DNA of 64,000 nt from CAG-411 sp045124315 (GCA_045124315.1 JBGVLO010000070.1:1-64000); one strand, 5' to 3'; positions 43,839 to 54,258 are shown, numbered from the stretch's first letter. A program made the numbers and translations. The notes: generated by a model not told the origin, from the sequence alone.

Positions 43839-45047
43839 CTATTCCCATAATTTTATGGTAGTTCCTGCTACAATGTGATTTTTATCCTGTATTCCATTTA
43901 TAGATAGTATTTCATTCATTTTCTCCTGGCTTTGAAAATTTTTTTCACATATGCTTACCAGCGTATCTCCCGGTTGAATCTCATAGTATTGGGGAATATA
44001 GTTTGTATCCTCCGTTTCAGATAACTGTTCCTGAGTATCTTCCTCAATATTTAATTCCCAAGATGATACTTCCTCTGATGATACATCCTGCTCTGAATTT
44101 TGCTCCAGTAAATCCTCTTCCTCTTTTTGTAGCTGACCTTCCTCTTTTTCCATACATTTCGAATTTTCCACTTCCAAATTGCTCTCACATTTTATCTCCT
44201 CATCCGATTGTTTTTTTATTTTTTCCGATTGTTCTTTTTTTACTACACTGGCAATTTTACTTTCCTGCTCTAAAGCTTGTCCTTGTCCCTTGTAAATTTG
44301 AAATACCTGTTGTATTTTCTCCGTTTCACCATAGTTATATAAAAATGCAACACCAGCAACCAAAAAACCAGCTATAACAGTTACTCTCACTCCTTTTTTA
44401 GTATTTTTTGCTTTTCGTTTTCTTTCCTCCATTCTCTTTAACTTACTTTTCATATTTTCTACCACCGAGAGATCAACCTCTTCTCTCTTAGCAATGCCCT
44501 TTTTCTTCAACATATAACTTTGCATCAATTCATTTTTCTCATAATAAATGGAATACCCTGTTATAGGCATAAACTTTTCTCTTTCCATGAAAAAGAAGCG
44601 TTCACGCCTCTCCAGTGCATCATATAACAACAATACTTTTTCTTTTCCATGAAAGTTTTCTTTCTGTATTTCATACATTTCTTTGTTTGGTTCTAATATA
44701 AGCCCTGCTTTCGCTATAACCCAACCTACTATCTCTACTTGATTAAAGTTCTCTTCTATCTCCCGGTAAATTTTTTCCCACTGTTCTTTTGAAAAACATC
44801 CTTCCCCATATATGTCACCATCTATTTCTACAGCTCCCTGTATTTTTAAAATTGGCTTTTTATGTAAATACTGAGTTTTCCCAAGTAATACTGCCACCTT
44901 TGTCTGTTCCATACTCATTTTTCCCAAATACTGTACAAAAGACATAACATAGTCCTCTACATATATGAAAATCCGTTCTTCTTCCTGTCCCACTTTTCTT
45001 AAATTTTTTGGTTCACAAATCAATACTCCTGCTTTATTCTCTGACAT
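43839..45047 (-). CDS. LysM domain membrane protein
   Basis: A 402-aa protein: cytoplasmic N-terminal ~220 residues (RIFIYVEDYVMSFVQYLGKM, AEIDGDIYGEG-like region), one transmembrane segment (VTVIAGFLVAGVAFLYNY), an acidic/Gln-Glu-rich stretch of ~130 residues, and a C-terminal LysM (YYEIQPGDTLVSICEKNF to HIVAGTTIKLW). It probably links a cytoplasmic domain to peptidoglycan; similar LysM proteins occur in many Lachnospiraceae. GCGAGGA precedes the ATG. Confidence 0.8.
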   Translation of the reverse strand: MSENKAGVLICEPKNLRKVGQEEERIFIYVEDYVMSFVQYLGKMSMEQTKVAVLLGKTQYLHKKPILKIQGAVEIDGDIYGEGCFSKEQWEKIYREIEENFNQVEIVGWVIAKAGLILEPNKEMYEIQKENFHGKEKVLLLYDALERRERFFFMEREKFMPITGYSIYYEKNELMQSYMLKKKGIAKREEVDLSVVENMKSKLKRMEERKRKAKNTKKGVRVTVIAGFLVAGVAFLYNYGETEKIQQVFQIYKGQGQALEQESKIASVVKKEQSEKIKKQSDEEIKCESNLEVENSKCMEKEEGQLQKEEEDLLEQNSEQDVSSEEVSSWELNIEEDTQEQLSETEDTNYIPQYYEIQPGDTLVSICEKNFQSQEKMNEILSINGIQDKNHIVAGTTIKLWE

Positions 45048-45094
45048 AATCCTCGCATCCTCTCTTTTTTTCTTAAACCAATGACGGTTTACAT

Positions 45095-45163
45095 GTCACA
45101 GTTCGGCCGGGCAGAAATATTGATACTCTCTGGCATTTTATGAATGCCCCTCTGAACTGTTAC
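45095..45163. repeat. GTTAC-family palindromic element
   Basis: GTCACAGTTCGG...CTGAACTGTTAC with inner GGGC.../GCCC pairing, between the LysM and PBP genes. Confidence 0.65.
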
Positions 45164-45313
45164 GTTTATTTACTACAAGTAACCATTCTTTCTAATTGCA
45201 TCCATTAGAAAGAGTTGTCCCAATATACATATGTACACATGACATTCGCCAAGTTACTCCCGTAAATCATAACACAATCTTTTTGCAGTTTTTGTCAAAA
45301 TTAATGAGCACGA

Positions 45314-45355
45314 AAAAAAGTCGATCAAGAACCTTTCGTTCTTAATCGACTTTTT
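45314..45355 (-). terminator. PBP1A terminator
   Basis: AAGTCGATTAAGAACG pairs with GTTCTTGATCGACTT, with T runs on either side. Confidence 0.85.
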
Positions 45356-45367
45356 CTTTCTATGCTG

Positions 45368-47656
45368 TTATTGGGTCACATCTTCACTGGTGATACCCAC
45401 ATCTCCGCCTTCTGGCTCCGGCTCGCTCACAACCGGATCATTTACAGTTGCATCACTGCCTTCCTGTGGTACTGGTGTTTCTTCTTGAGGAACCGTCTCT
45501 CCATCTTCTTCTGAGGAACCACCTTCTGTCCACTCTTCCGGGCTTTCCGTTGGTTCTTCTTCCAAATCTCCATCTTCCTCTTCTAATGGAACCTCTGTCT
45601 CCTCCGGCTCTTCGGTTTCCTTTTCTTCCTCCTCCTCATAACTCCAATTTTCCCTCTTATTTGCATAATCATCTTCCAATTCTGCATAATCCAATCCACT
45701 GTGAATGGTTTCCATATAATTATGCCATATTCTTCCCGGATAGGTACCACCATAGAGATCACTTACACTCTGAGGCGTATCATATCCTACCCATACAACC
45801 GTAGTGTAATATGCTGTAAATCCGCATAACCAGCCATCTTTCTTATCATTAGTAGTTCCTGTCTTACCCGCACAGACTGTATTACTCAATCCCAAGCCTT
45901 TGGCTGTTCCTGTGGTAAATACAGCTTCCAGACAACTTGTCATCATATGTGCCGCTTCTTTGGAGTAAATCTGTTTCTTTTTGTTTTTGTTCTCGTAAAT
46001 AATGTTGTCTCTGGCATCTGTAATCTGAATGATACATGTTGGCTCTCTATAATACCCTTCATTTTCGATCGTAGCAAATCCTGCTGCCATTTCCAACGGG
46101 CTCACACCATGGGTAAGACCACCTAAAGAAGAAGCTGGATAGTAATCGCTATCTACAATATTAGAGAATCCCATATCCAATATATAAGACAATCCTACCC
46201 TCGGTGTCAATTCTTCAAACAACTTCCATGCAACTACATTCTTGGATGCTGCTACTGCAGAACGAATCGGAATGTTGCCTGAATATTGTCCATTTGAGTT
46301 ACGAGGTCCACCCTTAAACTGTTTATCGCTTACGATAGACTCTGGTGTATATCCATTTTCAAAAGACGGCGTATACACGATCAGTGGTTTAATGGAACTT
46401 CCCGGTTGACGGAAACTTTGGTAAGCACGATTCAGCGTATAACCAGCTGAATCTTTCTGCTTTCTACCACCTACAACTGCAACAACACGTCCTGTATTAT
46501 TGCTGATGCAAACGGCTGCTCCCTGCATCTGATACACTCCATCCTTGGTTTTACTTGTAAAACCAGCCAAACCTTCATTCACTGCTTTTTGTAATGCTTT
46601 CTGCTTCTTAATACTGATGGATGTGTAAATTCGGTATCCACCGGAATACAAGGATTGTTCACAAGTTTCATACAACTCATTATACTCTGTATCATATTCT
46701 TTTTTCTCCGCTGCAGAAGAGAACTTATTTTTAAATGTGAAGCCCTGTGTCTTCATAAGCGCACGAACCGCACAATATTTTGCAAAGGTTTCTACATAAT
46801 CATTGGTTTTTGTTTCCTGAACCTTTAATTTAATTTCTTCATCTACTGCTACCTGATATTCCTCCAGTAATATCTTTTGATCCTCTAACATATTTTTTAA
46901 AATCAGATTTCTTCTGGTGATGGTATTGTCATAATTGTTAATGGGATTGAATTTTGTAGGTCCATTTGGAATAGCACATAAAAATGCAATTTCAGATAAA
47001 CTAAGCTGATTAACGTTCTTGTTGAAGTATCCATTGGCGGCTGCCTGAATTCCATAGTATCCATTAGCAAAATATACATTGTTAATGTAAAACTCTAAAA
47101 TCTGATCTTTTGTATACCGTTTTTCCATTTCCATAGCATAAAACATCTCACGGATTTTTCTGCTCATGGTTACTTCCTTGGAAATAAATACATTTCGAAC
47201 CAACTGTTGCGTAATGGTACTACCACCCTGTGTAATTCGTCCATGCTTTACATACTGAAACGCCGCACGCATAATAGCAAAATAGTCCACTCCACTGTGA
47301 GTATAAAAATTCTTATCCTCCACAGACACAAATGCCATCTTTACATAATCCGGTATCTGATCGTCCGAAAGATAGTACACATCCTTTTCACCTTTCAGTT
47401 CGGATATCTCTTTTCCCTGTGAATCATAAATCAAACTTGTTTCCGCAGATCGAAACGTTTCAATTGTAGATGCTGCAACCTCAGAACTAGCCTCCTGCTG
47501 CATTGCAAGAAAATCTTTTCCGTACATCACATAAAATATGCTTCCGCCAATTAAGATTACAAGCAATAAGATCAATAACGTCACTTTCATCGCCATCAAA
47601 AAGGTTCGCAACGCAGGACTTTTAATCTTTGATTTTTTTTCCTTCATTTTTGCCAT
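45368..47656 (-). CDS. Penicillin-binding protein 1A (transglycosylase/transpeptidase)
   Basis: A 762-aa class A PBP. The start at 47656 follows GAGGTAAG; an in-frame ATG 24 bases upstream has no signal. A transmembrane anchor (TLLILLLVILIGGSIFYV), the glycosyltransferase domain (FVSVEDKNFYTHSGVD, GGSTITQQLVRN, KIREMFYAMEMEK) and the transpeptidase domain (PGSSIKPLIVY, SVAASKNV-like RSAVAASKNVVAW, GKTGTTNDKKDGW) are all present. An acidic Glu/Pro-rich tail of ~90 residues follows. It polymerises and cross-links peptidoglycan. Confidence 0.95.
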   Translation of the reverse strand: MAKMKEKKSKIKSPALRTFLMAMKVTLLILLLVILIGGSIFYVMYGKDFLAMQQEASSEVAASTIETFRSAETSLIYDSQGKEISELKGEKDVYYLSDDQIPDYVKMAFVSVEDKNFYTHSGVDYFAIMRAAFQYVKHGRITQGGSTITQQLVRNVFISKEVTMSRKIREMFYAMEMEKRYTKDQILEFYINNVYFANGYYGIQAAANGYFNKNVNQLSLSEIAFLCAIPNGPTKFNPINNYDNTITRRNLILKNMLEDQKILLEEYQVAVDEEIKLKVQETKTNDYVETFAKYCAVRALMKTQGFTFKNKFSSAAEKKEYDTEYNELYETCEQSLYSGGYRIYTSISIKKQKALQKAVNEGLAGFTSKTKDGVYQMQGAAVCISNNTGRVVAVVGGRKQKDSAGYTLNRAYQSFRQPGSSIKPLIVYTPSFENGYTPESIVSDKQFKGGPRNSNGQYSGNIPIRSAVAASKNVVAWKLFEELTPRVGLSYILDMGFSNIVDSDYYPASSLGGLTHGVSPLEMAAGFATIENEGYYREPTCIIQITDARDNIIYENKNKKKQIYSKEAAHMMTSCLEAVFTTGTAKGLGLSNTVCAGKTGTTNDKKDGWLCGFTAYYTTVVWVGYDTPQSVSDLYGGTYPGRIWHNYMETIHSGLDYAELEDDYANKRENWSYEEEEEKETEEPEETEVPLEEEDGDLEEEPTESPEEWTEGGSSEEDGETVPQEETPVPQEGSDATVNDPVVSEPEPEGGDVGITSEDVTQ

Positions 47657-47706
47657 ATTTCTTACCTCATTTCCGCTCAAATGCGTTGTTCAAAGCCATA
47701 GTTTTT

Positions 47707-48876
47707 CTAAAATTGTTGTATTGGTAACTCGATTCGAAAACAAGTCCCTTTTGTATACTGACTTCTCACTCGTATTGTTCCCACATGTTTTTGAATGATC
47801 AACTTTGCAATGGACAATCCTAATCCGTGTCCGCTGATAGTGCTATTTCTCGCCTGGTCTGCCCGATAAAAACGCTCGAATATATTATCCAGGTCTTTTT
47901 CTTTCATGCCAATCCCTGTATCTGCAATTGTCAATACACATTTTCCATCCTTTTTCTCACATCCAATATATATGTGATCGCCATCATTTGTATATTTAAT
48001 GGCGTTTTCAACAAATACTCGCATCGCTTCTTTTAACATCTGCCTATCTCCATAAAAAAGCATGGACTCCACACCAATCTCTTCTACATTTCTATTTTCC
48101 CCAATCAGTGCAGATTCTTTTACGATTTCTTCTACCATCTTACCCATATCAAATTTCTTTTTGGTAAGTTTTAGAGTCTTTTTATCATTTCTTGACAGAA
48201 ATAATAATTTTTCTACCAGTTCTTTCATGGAAGCCGCTTCATTTTTTATGGCTTCTACTGATTCTGCTAACACTTCCTTATCATTTGCACCCCAGCGATC
48301 CAGCATATTAATATACCCCTGAATCACTGCAATTGGGGTTCGAAGTTCATGAGATGCATCTGACGCAAACTGTTTCTGAGTCTCATATGCCAGTTGAAGG
48401 CGATCCAACATCTCATTAATTGTAGTAGCAATCTCTTTTAACTCATTTTGAATTCCATCTACATTTAATCTTTCTTTTTCCAGATTGTTGATAGTAATAC
48501 GATTGGTACTTTTTACAATTTCTCCCATCTTCTTAGAAATTCGTTGAATATTTTTCTTGGATAACTCTAACACAAACAAAATTCCCGCCATATATAATAC
48601 AACAGCTGTCTCATAGAATTCCAAAAGATTGATATTCCAATGTTGTCCTCCATAAAAAAAGGAAAAACTAATGTCATGCAACTCACTATTCCATATAATA
48701 TATCCCACCGGAATAAAAATCAACATTCCAAATACTACCATCCAGGTTGCATGAGTTATGGCCAACTGTAACTCGATGGAAAGCTTAATATTGTTTTTTA
48801 TTTTTTCCTTCTTTTCAAGAACGGGCAACCAATATTTTCTCAAAAACTGCCGTAGTTTTTCTATCCTATTCTCCAT
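47707..48876 (-). CDS. Sensor histidine kinase
   Basis: A 389-aa kinase with two transmembrane segments (about residues 35-60 and 85-105) framing a short extracytoplasmic loop, a HAMP-like segment, the H-box ASDASHELRTPIAVIQGYI, NAIKYTNDGD and HGLGLSIAKLII. Its start overlaps the stop of the response regulator gene by 11 bases, so they are coupled. The short loop suggests sensing within the membrane or by a partner. Confidence 0.93.
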   Translation of the reverse strand: MENRIEKLRQFLRKYWLPVLEKKEKIKNNIKLSIELQLAITHATWMVVFGMLIFIPVGYIIWNSELHDISFSFFYGGQHWNINLLEFYETAVVLYMAGILFVLELSKKNIQRISKKMGEIVKSTNRITINNLEKERLNVDGIQNELKEIATTINEMLDRLQLAYETQKQFASDASHELRTPIAVIQGYINMLDRWGANDKEVLAESVEAIKNEAASMKELVEKLLFLSRNDKKTLKLTKKKFDMGKMVEEIVKESALIGENRNVEEIGVESMLFYGDRQMLKEAMRVFVENAIKYTNDGDHIYIGCEKKDGKCVLTIADTGIGMKEKDLDNIFERFYRADQARNSTISGHGLGLSIAKLIIQKHVGTIRVRSQYTKGTCFRIELPIQQF

Positions 48877-49555
48877 CTTTTATTATATAACCTACTCCTC
48901 TGACGGTATTTATGATCTTCACATCATACTTATCGTCCAATTTCTGGCGAAGATAACGAATATATACATCTACTACATTCGTCTCTCCCATATAATCATA
49001 ATCCCATACCTCATTTAATAATGTTTCTCTGGAAACAGCCTGATTCTTATGTTTCATAAGATATGCAAGCAGATCAAATTCTTTCTTAGTAAGGGTTATG
49101 GTTTCTCCACCATAAGTAACTTCATATTTTGCAAGATCTACCTTAAGATCCCCATATTGCAAAATCTGTACTTCCTTCTCTTTTGCTGTCTTCTGTTTTC
49201 TGTTCAATGCAACTCGAATCCTTGCCAGTAATTCTTCAATGGCAAATGGCTTTGTCATATAATCATCTGCACCACTGTCCAAACCTGACACCTTGTCCAT
49301 TACATCATCTTTTGCCGTCAACATAATGATAGGTGTATCTATGCCGGCTCCCCTGGCATTTTTGCACACCTCAATGCCACTCATTTCCGGCAACATAACA
49401 TCCAGCACAACTAAATCTGCATCTTTTTTTAATATTTTCTGCAAACCAGTTTTTCCATCACCCGCATAGTCCACTTCATATCCTTCATGTCTCAATTCCA
49501 ATTCTACAAAACGGGCAATCTTTCTTTCGTCTTCAACGATCAATATCTTAGACAC
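48866..49555 (-). CDS. OmpR/PhoB-type response regulator
   Basis: A 229-aa regulator: VEDERKIARFVE, phospho-acceptor in LVVLDVMLPEMSG, DDYMTKPFA, and a winged helix with TKKEFDLLAYLMKHKNQAVSR and VVDVYIRYLRQKLDDK. It forms an operon with the kinase at 47707-48876. Targets are unknown; PBP1A directly downstream is a candidate. Confidence 0.94.
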   Translation of the reverse strand: MSKILIVEDERKIARFVELELRHEGYEVDYAGDGKTGLQKILKKDADLVVLDVMLPEMSGIEVCKNARGAGIDTPIIMLTAKDDVMDKVSGLDSGADDYMTKPFAIEELLARIRVALNRKQKTAKEKEVQILQYGDLKVDLAKYEVTYGGETITLTKKEFDLLAYLMKHKNQAVSRETLLNEVWDYDYMGETNVVDVYIRYLRQKLDDKYDVKIINTVRGVGYIIKDGE

Positions 49556-49709
49556 TTTTCATTCCTCTCTTTTCAGAAACTTACTATGAAAGTGTTGTTA
49601 GCTATGTAAACAGCTGTCTTTCATAGATTGTGATGCCTGCCAGGCAGGCTTATCTGTTCTATAGATGAACATTGTAAATTTATTGAAATTTTCTATCTAT
49701 AATGAGAAA

Positions 49710-49736
49710 AATCGAGTAGGAAACCCTACCCGATTT
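49710..49736. terminator. Terminator-like hairpin
   Basis: AATCG.GTAGG pairs with CCTAC.CGATT. It lies between the transketolase 3' end and the regulator 5' end and could serve transketolase on the minus strand. Confidence 0.55.
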
Positions 49737-49744
49737 GCCTAAAC

Positions 49745-49873
49745 GTCACTGTTTCGAACCTTCCAGCTGCCTAAACAGACAAGGATAAATCCGTGTCATG
49801 TCACCAGGACTCCCTATCATCCATTATAGAATAGGCAGACCTGACTTGCTGACATTAACCGCGAACAGTAACC
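49745..49873. repeat. GTNAC-ended intergenic element
   Basis: GTCACTGTTTCG at the left and GCGAACAGTAAC at the right form imperfect inverted ends, like the other GTTAC-family repeats. The 327-base gap holds nothing else I recognise. Confidence 0.5.
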
Positions 49874-49883
49874 CCCAATGCAC

Positions 49884-51878
49884 TTACTGTGCCAATACTT
49901 CCTTCGCAACTTCTAATACGTGCTGTGTAGTAATTCCAAACTTCTCAAACAATACATTAGCCGGTGCAGATGCTCCAAATGTTTCCATTGTCACATAACC
50001 ACCGTCTAATCCAACATATTTACCCCATCCAAAACTTGAAAGTGCTTCCACTGCAACTCTCTTACGGCATGCATTTGGCAATACACTCTCTTTGTACTCT
50101 GGTGTCTGAAGTTCAAATACATCCATAGAAGGCATACTTACTACACGAACGTCAATTCCTTCCTTAGACAATTCCTCTTTTGCCTCAATTGCAAGCTGTA
50201 CTTCTGAACCACTTGCCATTAAGATCAACTCTGGAACTGCATTCTTGCTATCATCTACAATATATCCACCCTTCAATGCTTCCTTACTGGTACCTGCAAG
50301 CTGTGGAAGGTTCTGACGAGTGAGTACTAATGCAGTCGGTGTAGTCTTAGATGTTACCGCATAATACCAAGCTGCTGCAGTCTCCATCATATCTGCCGGA
50401 CGATATACAGTGAAGTTTGGCATCGAACGCAACATAGCCAACTGCTCAATTGGCTCATGGGTAGGACCATCTTCACCAACACCAATACTATCATGGGTAA
50501 ACACGTAAGTAAGTGGTGTTCCCATCAAAGATGACAATCTTGCCATAGGTTTCACATAGTCAGAAAATACAAAGAAAGTAGAAACGTATGGACGCAATCC
50601 GCCATGCAATGCCATACCATTTCCAATAGCTGCCATAGCTAACTCACGCACACCAAAGTGAAGGTTTCTTCCTGCATAATTTGTAGCTGAGAAATCACCC
50701 ATATCGCTCATATTTGTCTTATTCGATGGTGCTAAATCTGCAGAACCACCAATGAAGCCCGGCAAGTAATTCTTAATCTTATTGATGAACTTACCAGAAA
50801 TATTTCTGGTAGCGTCTGCCTTATCTTCGATCGTCCAGAAATCTTCATTGTCCATCAATGCTTCTGCTGCCTTATCGCTGTGCATCTTGTCCCACAATTC
50901 CTTCATCTCAGGGAACTTCTCGCAGTATTCTGCAAACATTGCATTCCACTTATTCTCTTCTTCCTGATTCTTAGCTACGATCTTAGCTGCGTTATCATAT
51001 ACTTCCTGAGGTACGAAGAATTCCTTCTCAGGGTCCAATCCTAAGTTCTCCTTCAAGGCACGTACATTGTCCACACCAAGAGGTTCACCATGAGCACTGG
51101 CTGTACCTTCTTTTGCAGGGCAACCATATCCGATCTTCGTACGAACGGTAATCATGGTTGGTCTGGTTGTATCTGCTTTTGCCTCTGCAATTGCCTTTCC
51201 AATCTCTTCTAAATCATTTCCGTCTTCCACGACTAGCGTCTGGAAACCAAAGGATTCAAAACGCTTCTTCTCGTCTTCCTGGAATGCAATATCGGTATCT
51301 CCTTCAATAGAGATTTTATTTGAATCATATAGTACGATCAACTTACCTAACTTTAATGTACCAGCCAATGAGAATGCTTCATAGGAAATACCTTCCATCA
51401 TACATCCATCTCCACCAAGTACATAAGTATAATGGTCTACCACCGGGTATCCTTCTTTGTTAAAACGAGATGCCAAATGAGCTTCTGCCATAGCCATACC
51501 AACTGCCATAGCCATACCTGCACCCAAAGGTCCTGTAGTAGCTTCTACACCAACGGTATGTCCATACTCTGGATGTCCCGGAGTCTTAGAACCCCATTGT
51601 CTGAAGTTCTTCATATCGTCCATAGATAAATCTCCGTAACCAAATACATGGAATAGAGAGTATAATAAGGATGAACCATGTCCACCAGATAAAATGAAAC
51701 GGTCACGATTTGCCCACTCTGGATTCTTTGGATTATGCTTCATATGCTTCGCCCATAATTCATACGCCATAGCTGCTGCACCTAATGGCAAACCCGGATG
51801 TCCTGAATTTGCTTTCTGTACCGTATCTGCTGCCAATGCTCGAATGGCATTTACTGACATAACATCAATATCACTCAT
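49884..51878 (-). CDS. tkt: Transketolase
   Basis: A 664-aa thiamine-diphosphate enzyme of the pentose phosphate pathway. The ATG at 51878 follows AGGAGG and gives the family start (NAIRALAADTVQKANSGHPG). The ThDP motif GDGCMMEG..SYEA, LGVRELAMAAIGNGMALHGG and HDSIGVGEDGPTHEP are present; full length. It transfers two-carbon units between sugar phosphates. Confidence 0.96.
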   Translation of the reverse strand: MSDIDVMSVNAIRALAADTVQKANSGHPGLPLGAAAMAYELWAKHMKHNPKNPEWANRDRFILSGGHGSSLLYSLFHVFGYGDLSMDDMKNFRQWGSKTPGHPEYGHTVGVEATTGPLGAGMAMAVGMAMAEAHLASRFNKEGYPVVDHYTYVLGGDGCMMEGISYEAFSLAGTLKLGKLIVLYDSNKISIEGDTDIAFQEDEKKRFESFGFQTLVVEDGNDLEEIGKAIAEAKADTTRPTMITVRTKIGYGCPAKEGTASAHGEPLGVDNVRALKENLGLDPEKEFFVPQEVYDNAAKIVAKNQEEENKWNAMFAEYCEKFPEMKELWDKMHSDKAAEALMDNEDFWTIEDKADATRNISGKFINKIKNYLPGFIGGSADLAPSNKTNMSDMGDFSATNYAGRNLHFGVRELAMAAIGNGMALHGGLRPYVSTFFVFSDYVKPMARLSSLMGTPLTYVFTHDSIGVGEDGPTHEPIEQLAMLRSMPNFTVYRPADMMETAAAWYYAVTSKTTPTALVLTRQNLPQLAGTSKEALKGGYIVDDSKNAVPELILMASGSEVQLAIEAKEELSKEGIDVRVVSMPSMDVFELQTPEYKESVLPNACRKRVAVEALSSFGWGKYVGLDGGYVTMETFGASAPANVLFEKFGITTQHVLEVAKEVLAQ

Positions 51879-52005
51879 CGTACTTAATCCTCCTAAAATT
51901 CGATTCATAGCTTTCTCTTTGTGTACGCTCGTGTTCATATATGACACACTTCACGCATTCTATATGCCATTATAAACTATTTTCAGAAAAAAAACCACAA
52001 AAACT

Positions 52006-53904
52006 TTATAAACCACATACAGAAAAAGTTACATTCCCAGCCTGATCTTCCGCATAAAAAGTAATCCACTTCCCTCTTACTCTCTTTTTCTTTTTGATTC
52101 CAATGCCTTTTTTGGTGTGTTTTATTTCCTTTCTGGTATGTTTTCCAGGAAGAATCCATGCTTTCTTCAAACCACTTTGGGTATCTTTTGCAACCACATA
52201 TGTCTTTTTCTTTTTTTTCATAATTTTTAACACTGGTGACTTTTTGTCTATATCCACTTTGCAGGTAGCAATGGTCTCATTGCCTGCCTGATCTTTCGAA
52301 TAAAAGGTGTAACTACCGTTTTTTTCCACTGTGACCTGTCCATTCTCCACCGTGTCTCCTCTTGCACCATGGCGAAAATAAGACAATGTGTGATTGCCTC
52401 TTGCATATAATACACATGCTATGCCGGATTCCCCAAGATCCTCTGCTTCCACCTTTATACACTCGGTATATACCTTTTTCGGCAAAGTAAGCCTTGGAGG
52501 CTGCTTATCCTCTTTCAACTCCGACCTCTTCTCTACTGCGGCCAAAGCATTGATTATACCTGCATTTGCTACCAATTCTTCTGAGAGAGTGTCTAATTTC
52601 GTATAGGACTCTGATAAAATTCTCTTTACATCTGCAGGATATCGATAATCCTTCCCTGCATATAACATAGCTGCCACTCCTGTTACAAAGGGAGCTGCCA
52701 TGGAAGTACCGGACATAGTGGCATACCCACCAACGGACGTTCCATATATTCCCGATCCCGGAGCCATAATATCCACACTCTTTCCATAGTTGGAAAAATC
52801 AGATACCTTTCCATCACAATCAATAGATCCCACCGCAATTACATTGTTTAGATCCTTATTGTAACTGGCCGGATAACTAACTGACACATCCTTATTTTGA
52901 CCACAATTTCCTGCGGAACAAACAAAAAGAAGCCCCGAACCTGCCATCACCTTTTTCAATGCCAGATCCTCTCCCTTGTTCATCTCTCCGCCCCAACTGG
53001 CGTTGACAATGTCTGCTCCATTGTTCATTGCATATTTAATGGCTTTGATCAATTTGGAAGTGGAAGTTCCTTCGTTTACTCCCCCCATTGCCTTCAATGC
53101 CATAATCTTCACATTTACATTGGATACTATACCTGCAATCCCCACTCCGTTATTTGCTGTAGCAGCTATGGTTCCCGCACAATGGGTTCCATGGTTGTCA
53201 TTGTCGGCCACTTTCGCTTTTCCATTGGCACTGTAAGTGCAAACAGAAGCATCATTATTGTAAAAATCCCATCCATATACATCATCGATATAGCCATTAT
53301 TGTCATCATCGATTCCATTGCCTGGTATTTCTTTTTTGTTCTTCCACATGGAATCTTTCAAATCCTCGTGTTGATAATCGATACCGGTATCTATGACTGC
53401 CACCAAAACTTCCTCGTCCTCCTGGCTGCTTTGAAACTGTTCCCAGGCAAGCTTTACTTTACAATCCACACCGGCCACTGCCTGTATTTCCTTCCCCTGC
53501 GAATTGGTATATACATAAGTTCCGTCATTCCATAATCCCCATTGTTTTTGTAGCTTAGGGTCATTGGTGTTTTTTTCTTCCTGTACCACCTGCAAACAAT
53601 AGGAATAATCCTTCTGTACGGATACCACATCACAGCGTTGTTCCAATGCTTTCTTTACTTGCTGTAACCGTCGGTTCGTTCCCTGTATTTGTATATAATT
53701 TTCGCACAACATTTCCACTTTGCAATTTTTATACTGAAAGGGCTGTTTGGAATGTTCTTTTACTTCCACAACAATACTCCCTGTCCCGCCATTTTCCTCG
53801 TTTGTGGCTTTTGTTCTCTCCACATGGATACCACCCGAAAACAAATTGCACAACATGGATACCAAAACAATACCGGCGATTATTTGTGTCCTTCTCTTCT
53901 TCAT
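52006..53904 (-). CDS. Secreted subtilisin-like serine peptidase (S8)
   Basis: A 632-aa exported protease: signal peptide (IIAGIVLVSMLCNLFSGG), a propeptide, and a catalytic domain with Asp in VAVIDTGIDYQHEDL, His in NDNHGTHCAGTIAATANN, oxyanion Asn in NASWGG and Ser in SGTSMAAPFVTGVAAML. Two Ig-like segments follow (VEAEDLGESGIACVLY; KVDIDKKSPVLKI), ending in a lysine-rich domain (KKKKKTYVVAKD). The enzyme should act outside the cell and, through its basic tail, may stay near the wall. AGAGGATGAG precedes the ATG. Confidence 0.94.
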   Translation of the reverse strand: MKKRRTQIIAGIVLVSMLCNLFSGGIHVERTKATNEENGGTGSIVVEVKEHSKQPFQYKNCKVEMLCENYIQIQGTNRRLQQVKKALEQRCDVVSVQKDYSYCLQVVQEEKNTNDPKLQKQWGLWNDGTYVYTNSQGKEIQAVAGVDCKVKLAWEQFQSSQEDEEVLVAVIDTGIDYQHEDLKDSMWKNKKEIPGNGIDDDNNGYIDDVYGWDFYNNDASVCTYSANGKAKVADNDNHGTHCAGTIAATANNGVGIAGIVSNVNVKIMALKAMGGVNEGTSTSKLIKAIKYAMNNGADIVNASWGGEMNKGEDLALKKVMAGSGLLFVCSAGNCGQNKDVSVSYPASYNKDLNNVIAVGSIDCDGKVSDFSNYGKSVDIMAPGSGIYGTSVGGYATMSGTSMAAPFVTGVAAMLYAGKDYRYPADVKRILSESYTKLDTLSEELVANAGIINALAAVEKRSELKEDKQPPRLTLPKKVYTECIKVEAEDLGESGIACVLYARGNHTLSYFRHGARGDTVENGQVTVEKNGSYTFYSKDQAGNETIATCKVDIDKKSPVLKIMKKKKKTYVVAKDTQSGLKKAWILPGKHTRKEIKHTKKGIGIKKKKRVRGKWITFYAEDQAGNVTFSVCGL

Positions 53905-53926
53905 ATTCTCATCCTCTATTTGTATA

Positions 53927-53986
53927 AGAACAAAGTGGACAAGTCCACTTCAACTCCCTGTATCCCTCACTCATGAGGGACTTGCT
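53927..53986 (-). repeat. 60-bp dispersed repeat, copy 2 (inverted)
   Basis: Inverse copy of 28401-28460, upstream of the subtilisin gene. Confidence 0.8.
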
Positions 53987-54012
53987 CTATAGGATGAACT
54001 TTCTTATAGAGC

Positions 54013-54060
54013 AAAAAAGCAACAGCAGGCAAACCACCCCAATCGGTTCCCTGCTGCTGC
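54013..54060 (-). terminator. Terminator of the small gene at 54085
   Basis: On the minus strand GCAGCAGCAGG pairs with CCTGCTGTTGC, followed by six Ts. Confidence 0.8.
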
Positions 54061-54084
54061 TCCTATAAAAAATAGTTCCGCTCA

Positions 54085-54258
54085 CTAATAATAGAGTCCA
54101 GCTCGTTCACATACAGCTTCACCGTAATACAGAACTTCGCTCCCAAATAGACTGCTATCATCATCTCCATCTTTGTTAAGTCCCTCACTTAACAGGACAT
54201 ATAACTCACGTCGAACCTGTTCCTTCTCCAACGCAGATGTTCTTCTCTTTTGAGTCAT
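54085..54258 (-). CDS. Small hypothetical protein
   Basis: A 57-aa protein starting MTQKRRTSALEKEQ, with GGAGTGAGG 3-10 bases before the ATG and its own terminator. Residues include RRELYVLLSEGLNK and an acidic stretch KDGDDDSS. No family recognised. The signals on both sides make translation likely. Confidence 0.6.
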   Translation of the reverse strand: MTQKRRTSALEKEQVRRELYVLLSEGLNKDGDDDSSLFGSEVLYYGEAVCERAGLYY

